From Beaufortia kweichowensis (taxonomy: Eukaryota; Chordata; Actinopteri; Cypriniformes; Gastromyzontidae): a stretch of DNA of 64,000 bases. The position numbers were made by a program, and so were the translations under genes. The stretch spans positions 4,942,992 to 5,006,991 of the forward strand of contig CM032803.1 in assembly GCA_019155185.1 (NCBI GenBank), in the 5' to 3' direction. This document shows positions 12,551 through 25,859 of this stretch, piece by piece; the stretch's first letter is position 1, and each line of letters opens with the position of its first letter. The notes beneath the pieces are model-generated. The model saw nothing but the letters and a program-made list of their open reading frames with translations. It had not been told where the DNA came from and searched no databases.

Positions 12551-12559
12551 ACCTGTCCA

Positions 12560-13420
12560 CTTGTGATCGAATCCCACCAGGGCAAAAAGCGTCTGGCTTT
12601 GTGTTTCCCAAAGCCAGTACAGGTGGCCCGGGTCATTATCCGATCATTCCAAGCCTCATGGCGCTGCGGCGGCGTGCACCGGTATGTTGGCAAACTCGTA
12701 AGCCAGCCGAAGATTTGTGAGCAAGTGGAAGGTCTTTAATTTTCCTGCAGGTCCTGATCAGGGGGTGGATCAAAGTAAAAGTGAGATTAAAGGACATCGG
12801 CAGAACTCTTACCCCGCATAACTCTAATCCAGGCAGCAATCAGTAGAGCGCTGGACCACATGGGAAACGGGGGAGCCCCGCTGAGATGGGAACAAGAGTT
12901 CAAAGGTCACATTAGAAATCCAGTAGATTTCTTAGTTACGTGATGAACGACACAAGCCTGATATACACAGACGGCCGCTGAATGATCTACGAGCCCCCTG
13001 AGCTATCGATGGATGTAACTTGGCCAGTCAGTTGAACAGGATAGAACTGATGAAGCACTTTAAAGAGTCTTTCCTGGTCATTGACCCCTGCGTTAAGCTA
13101 AGTGTCTACCTCCCATATAGACACATGTGCAGGATTTGGCCAGAGAAGAACCATCATCCCTGCCCGAGGAGGTGGGAAAAGAGGATTCTGGTGAGGTCAT
13201 CTTTAGCGGAACCTCATTTTGCTTTAAATTACCCTGGCTGATGACCTCGTCTTTTCTTGCAACAATTAACTCTGATTTGCTCATCAACCTAGCAGAAAAA
13301 TGACCGGAGGGCAAAAAAACAAAGACCACATAGTTAGCCGGGCCGGCTATCTCCCATCAGGGCCGGGACGCTCCTTTTGACGTCACCGTTCGCTTTGATT
13401 GCGCTATCGGACGAGGGGAG
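12560..13420. promoter_or_regulatory. Candidate conserved non-coding block
   Basis: A further non-repetitive, GC-balanced stretch without coding exons. It includes CpG-containing words around 12660-12680 and 13335-13420. Assignment as regulatory DNA is inference from texture and from its position in the fgf24 gene-poor flank. Confidence 0.25.
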
Positions 13421-15205
13421 ACTCGGATTCAGACGTAAAGCAGTGGATGCTAAACAATTACAAAACCGCTTATCTGCTGCATGACTTTATTTTAATATCA
13501 GTAACTGTTTATGTAACTTTGACAGGTTCCACAAATAGGGCGTCATCAAGGAATCTCAGACATTATCTCAAGATTACAAAAATAAAAATAGAAAAAAGGA
13601 GAAGGTTGCTGTTGTAATAAATAACCTAAAAGATTTTTCTGTAATGTGTAATCGTGTTTTCCCCAGACTAAGGCCAAATCGCATGCTGAAAGAGTTGAAG
13701 TTCAGTCGATGGAAAAACAACTTGAAACTATAAAAATGAATGGATAATAATTTTACCAAACTCTCTCCGGATAAGAAGTGCCTCGTGATCTTCATGAGTG
13801 ATTTAGTGTGTTTTATGGCGTCGATGGGAGAGACAGGGTTTTGATAACAGCGGGGGGGCTGCTGTGTTTGACAGGACATTGATTTCCCATTTGACTAGTG
13901 TGTTTGGTTCAATCAGTTACAGGAATGTGTGAAGAGCTCAGCCAGGTCGAGATATACCCAGCACTTCAAACACCCGCGGAGGAACACGAGATTACGCCAG
14001 GGTGTTTAATCCAGGTAAACCCATTAAGTTAAAACATGACGAGTTAAATGGAGAGCAAAAGAAACGTCCGATCGATGTCCTTCCCAGCTTTGTTTGACCT
14101 CCGACCTCCACGACTGGCACTCCACAAATTTATAAAATTGCAAAAACCTTTTTTAAATAGCTTTAAAGGGAGTTAAAAACAGCAGGGTTGCTTCCACTTT
14201 TGCTTCTTGTCTGGTTCGTGTTGCGATGTTGTCTTTAGAGAAGAGCTAGAGGAAAGACCCTTCTGGACACAGCAATTAAATTTTGAAATACTCCAATGGG
14301 GGCGGCCAAATTGTCTGGGATAGACTTGCTTTGCTTGCCAATGGTGTTGGATGTGCTTCAGCTTTGATAACACCTGATCTATGCGTCAATATTTTACCTC
14401 TACTGTAAGTGTTAATCGTCTCCGAGATGCGCAGTGATCTCATCACAGAGTTCATCAGAATTGTTCAGCCCACCAAGGTGACGCTAAACGTCTGTGATCT
14501 AATAGCTGATTCCATTGTGGTGTAATCTCGTGTTATTTATGTGTTCCTTTTGGTTATGTATTGTCTCTGTTATGTAACTCATGTGGACCAATTAAGTTTG
14601 AGTTGAATTATAAGTTTCCAGTTCTAGTTAGTAAAAGTATAAAACATTTAAGAAAGGGAAAAGTGTGTGTTATGTGGAAAAATGAAGGTCAGTATGTATG
14701 TTCACCAGCAGGGGGCAGAGCAGGTGCCTGACAGATTATCTCATTGATTCTCTCTCCATCTGCTGTTAGGACTCAGTAAATTAAGAGTAAATTCAGTTGA
14801 TTTCTTTTGTCTTTATAACCAAAATTATCATGACTGGAAAGTAGTTCTGCTGAATGGCTGAAATTTGTAAGCACAGTAAATTAAGAAAATGAATATTGTG
14901 CATGTCATTATTGCAAACTTGCAGCTGCATGTAAATGTGTGTGGGGGTTTTCTTAGCTATGCATGCTTGAAGTCAATAATGATTCATAAATAAAAAACAT
15001 AAAGTGTTTTATATAATTGTAAAAATACAAAATACAAAAGGTTAGTCTGTAGTAATTGTCATTTTTGATCCCATGAGGAAAACATCTCATAATAAATTAT
15101 GTTTATTTGAAACAATTAGGGATGGGTGAGGGTTACACCATACAATATACAGTTTGTACAGTATAAAATTCACTGTCTATGGATAGATGCCATAAAACAT
15201 GGAAA
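13421..15205. other. Non-coding interval
   Basis: Mixed composition. 13640-14530 is non-repetitive and could hold regulatory DNA; 14560-15200 is AT-rich. The only specific site I can name is the CTCF-like motif at 14705. No exon recognised. Confidence 0.4.
14705..14720 (+). promoter_or_regulatory. Strong CTCF-like motif, plus orientation
   Basis: CCAGCAGGGGGCAGAG is a near-perfect CTCF core. It has the same orientation as the motif at 7913 and faces the minus-oriented motif at 59408-59422. Confidence 0.6.
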
Positions 15206-15210
15206 CCCAA

Positions 15211-15230
15211 TGTGTGTGTGTGTGCGTGTT

Positions 15231-15281
<51 letters not shown>

Positions 15282-15299
15282 GTGAGTGAGTGAGTGTGT
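15211..15299. repeat. Compound TG / GA / GTGA microsatellite
   Basis: TG repeats with single interruptions pass into about 18 GA units and then GTGA tetranucleotides. Confidence 0.95.
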
Positions 15300-15818
15300 A
15301 TGGCAGTGAGAGTGGTTAGTGTATAATTCAAGCTAAATTGATGTACCTGCTCCGCTAACCTCAGGGCCAGTGACTTGGAACATTACAAATTTATTGCCCA
15401 TATCAAACAATGATGTTATCACTTGAAGCTGGATATTGTCCAAATGTACAATGCAGGCAGGAAACCATCACAGATATCTTTCTCTCTCATACACACGCTT
15501 TCTTACTCTTTGTCTGATTTTGCAATTATATTCCTCTATATGTGTTTGTGTGTGTGTGTGTGTTCTCTTATACTAAGTGACCAAATTTGCCATTGTAGCT
15601 ATCAGTGTACATCTGTTCAGATAACGCACCCTCAACATCACTGACGACTTAGAACTGATTTTGAAGATATGCCCATAAATCTGTTAGATTACCCCCATGA
15701 ACACACACATGGATACTCACAGACACAGATCTACTTGCGTGCATGTGTGTTCTCCACAGATTTCCTCATGTTTAAGTATGTGCATTTTGTTACATGATGT
15801 TTAACATCTGCATCTCTG

Positions 15819-15918
<100 letters not shown>

Positions 15919-15919
15919 T

Positions 15920-17260
15920 CGAAAGTCAATATGATTGACAGTAATTTAACAATCTCTCATTTGTTTCTATTTTTATTTCTTCTAGGCATTTTTAGGAAAA
16001 ACATCTGAGACTCAACTGAGTTCTCCATCAAATCGTCTGAGCTATGAAAGAGAAACATCTGAGCAATAACAGTTTCGCCTGGGCTCTTGTGTGCTTGTTA
16101 AAAACAGTAAGTAGGTCTTCGATTAACTAACTGATTAACTGAATTTAATATTTAATCTTAACCGATTGAAACCAGCAGTCTTCTGATTTTAAAACACGCA
16201 CATATGGCCTCACAGCCACCCCATCATGACTTTCAATAAGACGTCACCCTGAATCCTAATGCTCATGTTTCTCATCTGTTACTATTTGCAACAGGTGAGG
16301 GTTTTTGTTCTTCGAGTATGTGGGTGACCTCACTCCGGTCGAAACGCTAAAACAAAAAAACCCTTTAAAACGTGAAAATAACAAGTGGAGTCAGGCAAAG
16401 CGTCAGACGTAAATTATCCAGCGCTGTAATCCTTTCTTTCCTCTGAAGTCTCTGACATGTTTACAAAACTCAGTTCATTTATAATGAGTTGTGAATGTTT
16501 AAAATCAAAGGGGTTAAACAGGGCGACCACGGGTTAGTTGCTGAATCTAATATTAACTCACCTTTCCGAGACCCTGGGTGAGACATGCGGCTTTTAAATC
16601 CCACAAGACTTTGCTCTCTGGTCAGAACTTGAAAGACGCTCGTAAATTCCACAGATTAGTCTAACATGACACCACGCACACTTCTGACTTTATGATCATC
16701 TTTTTCTCATTCAGGGCTCTTGCTAAAACAGCTTTCCTCAGTTTACTCTTCATCTGCGAAGAAGCACTGACAAAGCTAACTGATAAGGCATGTCTGTTGT
16801 TAGTACACCTGATTTCCCCATTTTAGGATAAACTCCTAGTTAAAGACATTTAACTTATTTTCATTTTTTATAATTACTTTTATCATAAAAAGTGAGACCT
16901 TTTTTTTACCCTTTCAGCAAATGTGAAATGCACTTTCTATGTCTTTCTCTTCCTCTCTTACTACTTTGCTTTATTTGCTTTTTGGGACCATGTGTTTGTT
17001 AAAGCAGTTAAAGTTTTTGGTTCACTTTTTGCATCTCTTGTAAGAGTTTACATGACAACAGAATGTTACAATGTTATTTTTATCCTGATACTTAATAACA
17101 GTTCTGTTGGATGGAAACCCTTTGAAGTGTGCTCTTGAATTAAGTTTTACACAATGTTTATTTAGAAAGGAATCTTCATTACAAAAAACTACCAAAACAC
17201 TTACTGTCTGTATCAAAATGTTAAAAATCTATTGGATTGAAACAAAAAACTTTTTGTGAC
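15920..17260. other. Non-coding interval
   Basis: 16380-16780 has balanced, non-repetitive composition and may hold regulatory DNA. 16800-17250 is AT-rich. Possible plus-strand splice sites flank 15985-16106, but no coding sequence is recognised. Confidence 0.4.
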
Positions 17261-17265
17261 TTTTC

Positions 17266-17737
17266 GGCAATTCCATGCAGATGTTAACCTTACTAAACAA
17301 AGTATTTAATCAAAGGTTTTCACCATACTCAAATGTCAATATTTGGTCGTTTACATACACACACATTTTAAAGCATGATTTTCATGACAAGTGCCACTTC
17401 CAGAATTGTCACATCCACATTTTTTATAATATGTTATTTTAAACTAAAATAACTACTTTATATTCTCTTTGGGTATTATTGCTTCTGGTTTTTGTATTTT
17501 AATTCACTGAAATCCTACAAAGTATGTTGCCTCTCAAAAACGTGTGTTCTTTTTTGTCACATCCATAACACATGTATGGATGTGTTTTTAAAGAATAGAT
17601 AACTCATGCATAGACTGATATTTTTCAGGCTTTAGTAAAATATAAACAGATGGCATATTGGTAAGGAATACATTCTGCGAGAATTTATATTTCAAGTTTT
17701 GACTAAAAATGTCACGCCCCTTACGCTGGAATTGGCC
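17266..17737 (+). mobile_element. MITE-like element, family GGCAATTCCA, copy B (most complete)
   Basis: About 472 bp. The left end GGCAATTCCATGCAGATG and the reverse complement of the right end, GGCCAATTCCAGCGTAAG, form a short imperfect terminal inverted repeat. The interior contains the TTGGGTATTATTGCTTCTGG block shared with the other four copies. No transposase reading frame. I could not define a target-site duplication. Confidence 0.65.
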
Positions 17738-17739
17738 AT

Positions 17740-18305
17740 ATAATTCAGCAGTGGTCTCGAAAGGAATCGGTTATTCATTATACACTAAAGTACCGCTTTA
17801 AACTTGTGTTAATTCCAGACACATGCCGTAAACATGTCCGAGCAGTTTTGTGTGAGCTCTGCAGATGTCTCTGCACTTAATTCCATTATCTCCGAGACTA
17901 TAATTACCAGCGACGATTCTTGTACGGTCATACGAGCCTCTGCATTCTTGAGCATATTCCTTGTAATACTTCTTTTACTTTTCTCTCTTTTTACAGGAGC
18001 AAACAGCTGCTTAATCCCAGAGGCAGTGTACTCCTCCCAGACTAACATTAAACATAGTCTTTACCTTCCTGAATGCAATGCGCATCTGTGTCTCTTCCTG
18101 CCAGAGATGTCTGCTTACAGCTGTCTGATGAGAGGTGGGCCGTCGTCAAGGAAACCGCTTCATTAGGGCTGTAATTAACATGATGTTGCTAGACAATGGA
18201 TACCATGGTGACAGACTCTCGTTCAGTGGGAACGACATTGTGCAGGTATTGAGATGTGATGCTGACTTCACATTGTGCTTTTATAAAAACGAATCAGTGA
18301 TTTAT
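17740..18305. other. Non-repetitive non-coding block
   Basis: Balanced composition, no recognisable exon. The 110-residue ORF at 17834-18166 lacks any family motif. Confidence 0.35.
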
Positions 18306-18310
18306 CAAAT

Positions 18311-18502
18311 GGTAAGTTCACCCAGAAATCGTCATTTATTTGCCCTTATGTCATTTAAAACCTGTAATAAAAGTCAACTGGGGTCAATGTTGTTTGGTTA
18401 CCATTGTTCTTAAAAAAATCTTTTTGGTGTTCTGCAGAAGAAAAAAAAGTTGTACAGGTTTGGAAATACAAATACGTAATTTTTGGGTGAACTTTCCTTT
18501 TA
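18311..18502. mobile_element. Fish MITE with GTTCACCC ends
   Basis: Left end GTTCACCCAGAAAT and right end TTTTTGGGTGAACTTTCC form an inverted repeat. The interior carries CTTATGTCATTTAAAACCTG and TTCTGCAGAAGAAA, hallmarks of a common cyprinid MITE. The overlapping ORFs are repeat-derived. Confidence 0.7.
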
Positions 18503-18940
18503 AGTACTTTGAATATTTTGCATATGTTATCGAATGCAATATGTGTTATTATATTACTAATATGTGATGTACTGTTGTGTTCCCAAGTGTCATTCATTCG
18601 GTCAACAAATTACTGGAAACGCATTGTTACGCAATTTTTTAGTGGACTCAGAATACAAATTGTGAAAATTTAAAGGGCTACTTAACAGTATGATATATTG
18701 AAATGACAGCCGTGTTTTAATTGGCATCAAATTTAAGTTTGCTGCCTACTCTGACCAAACTCTCTGTAATGTCTGTATTGCATAATATATCTAAGAAATT
18801 TGTTGAGTCTGTTGACGTTAATTGGTGTACGTTTTTTTTAGATATTTGTATTTATTATTTATATATAGTCCTAAAACGCCCATGACAAAGCTGTATGGGG
18901 TGTGGTGGTAAGAACTGGAGGTTTGAGTCCATTTATCAAA
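18503..18940. other. AT-rich non-coding DNA
   Basis: No exon, no named repeat. Confidence 0.45.
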
Positions 18941-18949
18941 TTTTTTGGG

Positions 18950-19300
18950 GTTGACCTTTAGCTTCAGAATAATTTTTTTTTACACCAACCGTGTTTGCGA
19001 TTCTTTTCAAAGCTGTCAGACATCGCAAGGCTGGCGCCGATTCAAAAGACCGCAGTGAATCGGGCGTAATACACCTTGACAGGTATGAATGGCCTGCTAA
19101 ATAAACAGTGCCAGAACTGCGTCTCATTCTTCCGCCGCTGAGATGCGCCTGATCTGTGAGTCCGTCCCCCGCCTCCGTTTCCAGCCCAGTGACAGCTTGA
19201 TTTGGCTTTAGATTGCCACGAACCATTTGTCAGGACTTTTCATGCTGGCTGTCAAATCAATTGACTGGCACGCTGATCGATTGTGTCCCGCATGTCGGCG
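18950..19300. promoter_or_regulatory. Candidate enhancer-like block with HOX/PBX/MEIS-type words
   Basis: GC-balanced, non-repetitive. Around 19240-19265 it reads GGCTGTCAAATCAATTGACTG, with TGTCA (MEIS/TALE) next to AATCAATTGA; CTGTCAGAC and TTGACAGG (TALE-type) also occur. CpG dinucleotides are frequent for an intergenic stretch. No exon. Regulatory role is inferred. Confidence 0.35.
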
Positions 19301-21780
19301 CATGTGTTCGCCGAGTAAGAGAAGGACTGGCAGACGAGGAGTGAGCTCAGGGAGATGCCTGCTGGAAATACAGACGTATGAAGAATAGACCCGGGGCAGA
19401 TATTTCTGTGAGCTCTAATAGAATGTGAAGGGAGAGCCAGATATTTGCAGTGATATGGGGCGAGAGAGAGCAGCTGTGTTCTTTCAGTGTGTGAACAACA
19501 GGCACGTGTGTACATACGTGGAATGCAACACTGCGTCCCAAAGCACATGTTCATTTTAAAACAAATCACCTATAGAAACAGATGAGCTGTACAAATACAC
19601 ACACACCTGCTAACATATACATACACACAAACACACACATACACACATGTATTATGAAACAGACAGGCTGCACTCCTGGGTGGGCCATGTACCGTACGAG
19701 ACAGATCCCAGTACATGAAAAGTGAGACCGTGTGTGTGTGTGTGTGTGTGTATCGCTCAGCCCAGCCAGTCTTAAGGATATATGGTGAAATAGATTTCTC
19801 CAGGGGAGAGGTGTGTGTGTATGCGTGTGTGTGTCTGAACACATGGTGAAATTGAGGCCCAGCCGTGTGTAGATCAGAATGAGGGTGGACTCTCTACGCC
19901 TTTCGCTCAGCCAAAGATACAGCACACGTTCCACTCGATCCCGTCATGACCTCAGCCAACGCTCCCAGTGCCGTGAGACAAACACCCGCGCTATTCCTGA
20001 CGGAAAACTCGCCATTCCGCGAACATGCAGCGAATGACTCAGCACTCCGCCTCGAAAGTGATGGTCAACCTGGAGCGCTCCGGTCGTAATGACATCACTG
20101 CGAGGGTCAGTTCCCACCCCGCCATGGGCTGCGGCGTTAATCAAAGTCAGATTGAGCAGGGAGTGGAGAGGACAAACATTTTATGATTTCTGCTTTACTG
20201 CTATAACCATAAAGAAATACACGGTTTCACAATTTGTAGACTGTTAATGTGAGGATTTGTTTAGTTGAGAGCCAGACTGAGGTTTAAAATGTCAGTGTAA
20301 AAGGTGTTAATTGTAAAAACATTTTGCATGTATATACAGAGAGAATTATCAAGTGATTGTTTTACAGCAATAAGACTTTGATGTAGACCACGGAAGCACA
20401 AGTCCCACCAAACCCATCGTCGTCATTAATGTTTCTCCCATCTGAGCCGCTCTCATACTGATTCATCGCAGTTCCTCGCCATTAGGAGTAAACTCAGCAC
20501 TCATAACTAATAACAAATGCCAAAACATCTCACCCCGTTGACAGTAATGGTCTGTGTGAGATTTAGGTGAGCTGCAAAGCGAATCTCACGCCGATGAATC
20601 ACTGTTCTGGATGCTTGATGGGGGCTTTTAGGAGGCATCGAAGATACCGTACGGGTGTCCGGACAAACAAACCCAGTTACAACCGAATTCCTTTCCGGCC
20701 GTGGGATAGCAACGCTAGCTTAGCTACAGCGAAATGCGATCGGTGCTTGTTCACATTCCTTATGGGCGTTCAGTGACTGTTATTTCTATTGTAAGGAATT
20801 CTTCGTCTCTTTAAACACATTTTTTGTGTTAATGCATGAGAGACGGGACTTATTTAGTAGTTGAGTAAGCGGTGTACATCATGTGTAATGATCCCGCTCT
20901 GTGATGCGTCCCCACAGGTGATGACAATGCGGTCACCACTTAACCTCACTTCTCTAATGTTGCCCGTTGGCCCGTGAAGTTTCATCAGGTTTATGAGAGG
21001 GAGAGACCTTAAAAGCTTATTTATGAATAGTGAGTGTTTACTTTGTGCTTTTAAATGGATCTCTGAGGGCAACGAGAGAGAGAGTGAGAGAGAGAACAAT
21101 AAGAAGTGATGACAAAACTTAATCTGAATGAAACAATAATATTTATTTGCAAAACCTGCAACATCTTCATATTGCATCACGCTTTTTTTTAAATTTAAAG
21201 TCATCATATTCATTCGATTTACATACTTAATTAGAGCAAATGCAGAATTCTCTTTATTAGTAAATATAAAGAAGGACCTGTAAAAAAAAGTAAGAGGAGA
21301 ATGCCAGGTAAAGATAGATAGAGAGAGAGGTGTCGAATTCTGTGTGTCTGTCTTCTTCAGATCTATTTTCCCCTCCCTGTGCTTTTAAACATGAATTAAT
21401 GTTAATTCCAGGCGTTTTCTCGCTTCGACTCTGACGCTCCGTCTCACCGGCGTGCTGGAATCTCGTAGGGGTGTGTGAATCTTGCAGTAATGGCATTCCT
21501 GCCCGGCTACATTACCGCTATTTCCCAGCCATCAATCACGGGTCTGTAGTGAAGTGTTACGAGCGGAGAACAGGGCCGGGGGAGACGGGGCTGGTCCAGT
21601 GGACAGGGAGGGCCGGACTGCAGATAGCTACTGATATTAGCGCCAGGCTTGCAGTAGCAGTATGACAACTCCTTAGCCTTTTCAACTTGAGCAAGTGAAG
21701 GCCCTGAACTGTCAAGATTAGAAAGCCTGAGATTGTACTGCTGAAATGAACAGTTTCTCACTCGGACAGACTACTGAGTG
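19301..21780. other. Long non-coding stretch of balanced composition
   Basis: Contains CA/TG runs (19598-19645, 19730-19751) whose translations explain the histidine/threonine-rich ORFs. Enhancer-like texture at 19900-20150, 20390-20780 and 21340-21670. No coding exon or known repeat recognised. Confidence 0.4.
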
Positions 21781-22770
21781 CAGTGTCATTTTTTTTCTTT
21801 ATTTCTTTTTTTTGTGTTGCACCCCGACCCTAGACAGAGGTCGTAACAGTAGACATAACAAATAAATTTTGAGAATGCACAATGACTAAAACTATATTTT
21901 TATTTTATAGTTTTCTTATCAGGTGCAACTCTTGATGACATTTAGGCTTTATTTGATTAAATATTATATATTAGATTCCATATAGAAAATATGTCAATTT
22001 TCTGTTTATGCCTGTGTCTGCTGTGTTTCCTGCACACAATCCAATAACCCACCCTACACACAGCATTTATAGTTCATTTTTATTATAGTAAAAGTGTAGT
22101 AATCATATTCTTTTGCCACATTGATTATCATTTGTATATACTGTTTTTTAGTTGGCTCAATAAAGTTTATAAATTTAAGAGACACAATTGCCACAATTAA
22201 AAATTGATAAAAAATTTTGATGGGACAAAGTCACTAGTTTTACTATAAATACCATGGTTAATTTGTGGTTGCCATAGTTTAACAGTAACCATGATTTTTG
22301 TTTTATTGTAGTAACACCATGGTTTATTCTCCTAATGGCATGTCCCCTAGCAACAAGCTAAAAACACTCAGAATACCTTAGCAACCGCATAGCAACATCA
22401 TGGCTTTGTGACGTCAGCTCAGCACAGTCAAGCAACTCTAAACATGAATGAGGTAGTTTGTTAGTTATAAATACTGCACAAGTCAATCATATGGATTTGT
22501 GCATGCATTTCTGTAACAAACTCTATGAGTGTATTAATAGCCTGTTAATATTACTAATGCTTTTCTGTGTGAACAGCTGTGAAGAGACGGATTGCATCAC
22601 ATCACTGGACAATCGTGCAGTCATGATGAACTCCTCCCACCTCATATCTATGTGTAGCCTATGACATTATCACTGATTATGACATCATAATCCTATCGGC
22701 CGGCACACTCCCACCGATGAGATGGCCTTTGGCGTGTGAGAGGTGTTTTAGAGATGGTGTCCTTGTTAGT
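21781..22770. other. AT-rich interval with ATGGTT-type dispersed repeat
   Basis: 22230-22330 repeats words such as ACCATGGTT, TTTACTATAAATACC and AGTAACCATG. The same low-complexity repeat returns at 55380-55590. No exon. Confidence 0.45.
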
Positions 22771-22777
22771 GACACAC

Positions 22778-22778
22778 A

Positions 22779-22813
<35 letters not shown>

Positions 22814-22834
22814 GCTCTCTCTTTCTCTCTCTCT
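22778..22834. repeat. (CT)n microsatellite, interrupted
   Basis: CT repeat with single GTCT, CGCT and TTCT interruptions. Confidence 0.9.
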
Positions 22835-22839
22835 CACAC

Positions 22840-25270
22840 AAACACTGAAGGGAGTTACAGAGTAGCGTGAAGCAAAACAAATGGGTGTGTTTCTCGTGTG
22901 TGTCTGTTTCACATGCATTCACGTTAAATCATTGTTTTGCAGGAGAGCGATGCAAGCTGTATAAAGCTGATGTTTTTAGCAGGGATGGCTCTCTCGAATG
23001 AGTTGTTATGGCCAGCACATCCATGTGTGATTAGATGAAGTATCCACCTAGTATTGGAAAGACACTGAATAATGTCTGTGTAAACCCCCACCGCAGCGCA
23101 TTGCTCATCTTGTTGTACAGTATTCTCCAGAGAACAACTACATAACCATTTAGTCACCATGAAAAATGCCCTTTTCTCCCTGTTTAGTGCAGATCAAAGT
23201 GGACACTCTTAAATTTATGCTAATGGATTCTGAAACTCTTTCTTTGCCATAAACTCCTATGGTCTGTGCATGAAAATGAACACAAACAATTGCGATCAGA
23301 CTGCTATTATATAAGAGAAAAGCAGGGTATTTTAAATGCATTTGCTGACTGATGAAATTCGGTCATTGTGAATGGCAACTAATGTAATGAATTGTGCGGC
23401 CTTTGATACGGGCTGGAAAGCATTTCTTACTGGAAATTTTATGTTGCTTTTAGGGACTCATTTCTCTTCTAATCTCAGATTAGAATCAGACAGTGTTTAC
23501 ACTAGACACGCAAAACCTGCAGCACTTTGAAGGGTGAAGATCTTCTCATCACTCAAAAGTAAATCTCTCAAAAATGCCGTGCTTCACCATTTAAGAGATT
23601 CGTTCTCAGGTCAAGCAGAACCGACGTCTAACCCCAATGTATAACCTAATGCACATCACTAAACAAAAACCTGTTTACCCTCTAGATGAACTCTGTAACA
23701 CTCTGGGGAGGATTTGCTAGGAAATATTTGCACCCGCTGACAGCGTTGTTTATTTGTATGTGCTGTCTGTGTAGTTTTAGCACTTGATTCCTGAAATATC
23801 ATTTATTTGGATTTTATTTGGATATATAGATTGTGGGTTGTGTTTTTAGTTGAAGTGCAAGTGATTGGAAATGCTTTTATTTGTTCTTATCATACTGTAT
23901 GTCAAGCTCATATGAAAACACATGTGAAAGTGGCTGTACGTGAACGTTTTACTCTATTATTGGAGACTTTATGTACGCAGCAGTAATGGGATCTGCGCGG
24001 AGTTTTCATGAGGTCAGTTTTTACTGCTGGAATAACTTTCATTCTGCACACAGAGCTAATGAGATTAAAGTCATAGATTGGCCGGACGATCATTTGCTTT
24101 AGATGTTTACATGTCTTTAGAATAATACATCCACTTACGTGTAAATAGTGGACCTTTTGATGAATTGAAAATTAACAAGAAGCAAGATGTGTTTATCCTG
24201 GTAACTTAGCGATGGAAGAACTCATGTCTCACGTCCTGTCCAGACACCCAGACGAAATAGCCGAGCAAAGTGTAATAAAGACACATGCCTCAACAGCAGA
24301 GATGTTTCTTTTTTGTTATGTTGGAAAATAAAATCTTTTTTTAACTCTCTTTTAAATCTATAGCAAACATTGAAAGATTAACTCTTAAGTGACACCAAAC
24401 AGAATTGCAAAAATAACTCCCAGGTACAAATGGATAGTGCTGCTCCAGACTTTCCCATGCCTTTTATGTATGTCAAACAGCTCAGACGCATGTAAGACCA
24501 AAGCATTCACTAATGTTACTGCCATTAGTTTGCTTTGAACGTGAATAAAGTGAGGAATTCTTACAACACCCAAAATTTAAGCAGCCTGTCATCGAAATAT
24601 CTTTGTATTATAAACATGTACGTAAACATAGCGACGCAGCGGCGTTCGATGAAATCTCTTCAATCTCTTCAATCTTATCCAGATGAGTAAGTTCCTCAGT
24701 GCCAGCAGAGGCTCACGTGTAAGCTTATGTTGTATGGTGGAGATTAGTCCCGTTGAATGTGTGCCTTTGTTTACGCCTCTCCAGGACACTTATAGATGCT
24801 CTCATTCCTAAAATTATGAATTAAGGCTTTTCTTACTCAGCTACACTCGACATGCCACGGCCAAAACCGTTCCAGTCAACAAGAAACACATTCGGTCGGC
24901 TGTTAAAAGCCAGAGCTCTAAGCCTTATCTTTTTACACATGCCCGAGAACATGACGGGTCCTCTACAATGTGCCATTAATTTCATCTTTCAGGCCTTCTT
25001 ATCAAAATATTTTGCTTCAGCTTCCATCAAAATATTTCAGTAACCTTGGAATCTGTCAAAACACTTCTTGTATTTTGGAGTTTACCTGACGGCGAACGGT
25101 TGCGTCTGAAATTGTTGCCTGAAATATTCACAGATTAAAGGGCTGTGTGATTTAAACAATGGTGTATTTGAGAAAGCGGAGCCGGTCTGAACTGTGGCAT
25201 TAATGAAAGCATGAGCTTACCATAGTAAAACACGCTGGGAGGGACCATGACTGAGCAATGTTTAACCTCT
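22840..25270. other. Non-coding interval
   Basis: Mixed composition with no recognisable exon. 24180-24300 and 24840-25260 are non-repetitive and GC-balanced and could hold regulatory DNA. Confidence 0.4.
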
Positions 25271-25271
25271 G

Positions 25272-25272
<1 letters not shown>

Positions 25273-25311
<39 letters not shown>
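25273..25311. repeat. (CT)n microsatellite
   Basis: About 19 CT units followed by TATCTACC. Confidence 0.9.
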
Positions 25312-25316
<5 letters not shown>

Positions 25317-25558
25317 CCTCTCTCTACCTAAACAAATCAGACAATTGTTAAAATATATATGATACATGAAGAGTAAATGTGATGAGAAATGTTTGAGCTT
25401 CATCACTTATATTGACTTTTCAGATTTGAAAAATTCATACTGCTGATCTTATTTTAAAATATGTATCAGCACGCATTGGGTTTCATAAATTAAATGTTTG
25501 TTTTTGCAATCTTTCATCCAAATGACTTTCATATTTTTCATGTGTGTCTCCTCACAGG

Positions 25559-25853
25559 TCCTGTTGGACTGTTTAAGCAGCTGGTGTCTCTTAACGGAAA
25601 GAGATCTTGTCTCCTGAGGAAACACCTCTGCTGTGTGTAAGATGACCACACATCGAGCACAAAACCCAGCGCCGCCCAGCCACGCACAGAAACCTTCCTG
25701 CTCTTGAACGGATGCCAGTACAGCCATCGTTGAGCTTTGTGCAAACCTGTTTGTTTGGGCCGTGTACCTGGCAGAGCTGTTTCTGTCACACAGCCGTCAG
25801 TGTCTGCCCTTCTGCTCGACCTGCAGAGATTCCTCGGGGATGGAATAATCACA
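25559..25853 (+). ncRNA. Possible internal exon of an unannotated plus-strand transcript
   Basis: A pyrimidine-rich tract ending TGTGTCTCCTCACAG precedes 25559, and AATCACAG followed by GTGAGG ends it near 25853. The stretch is thus bounded by a good acceptor and a good donor on the plus strand. The interior is GC-balanced. In one frame it gives a 26-residue tail before a stop, with no family I recognise. A non-coding transcript is the more natural reading. It may be chance. Confidence 0.2.
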
Positions 25854-25859
25854 GGTGAG

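Noticed and set aside
19566..19934. 122-residue ORF rich in His and Thr
   Set aside because: Driven by CA/TG repeats.
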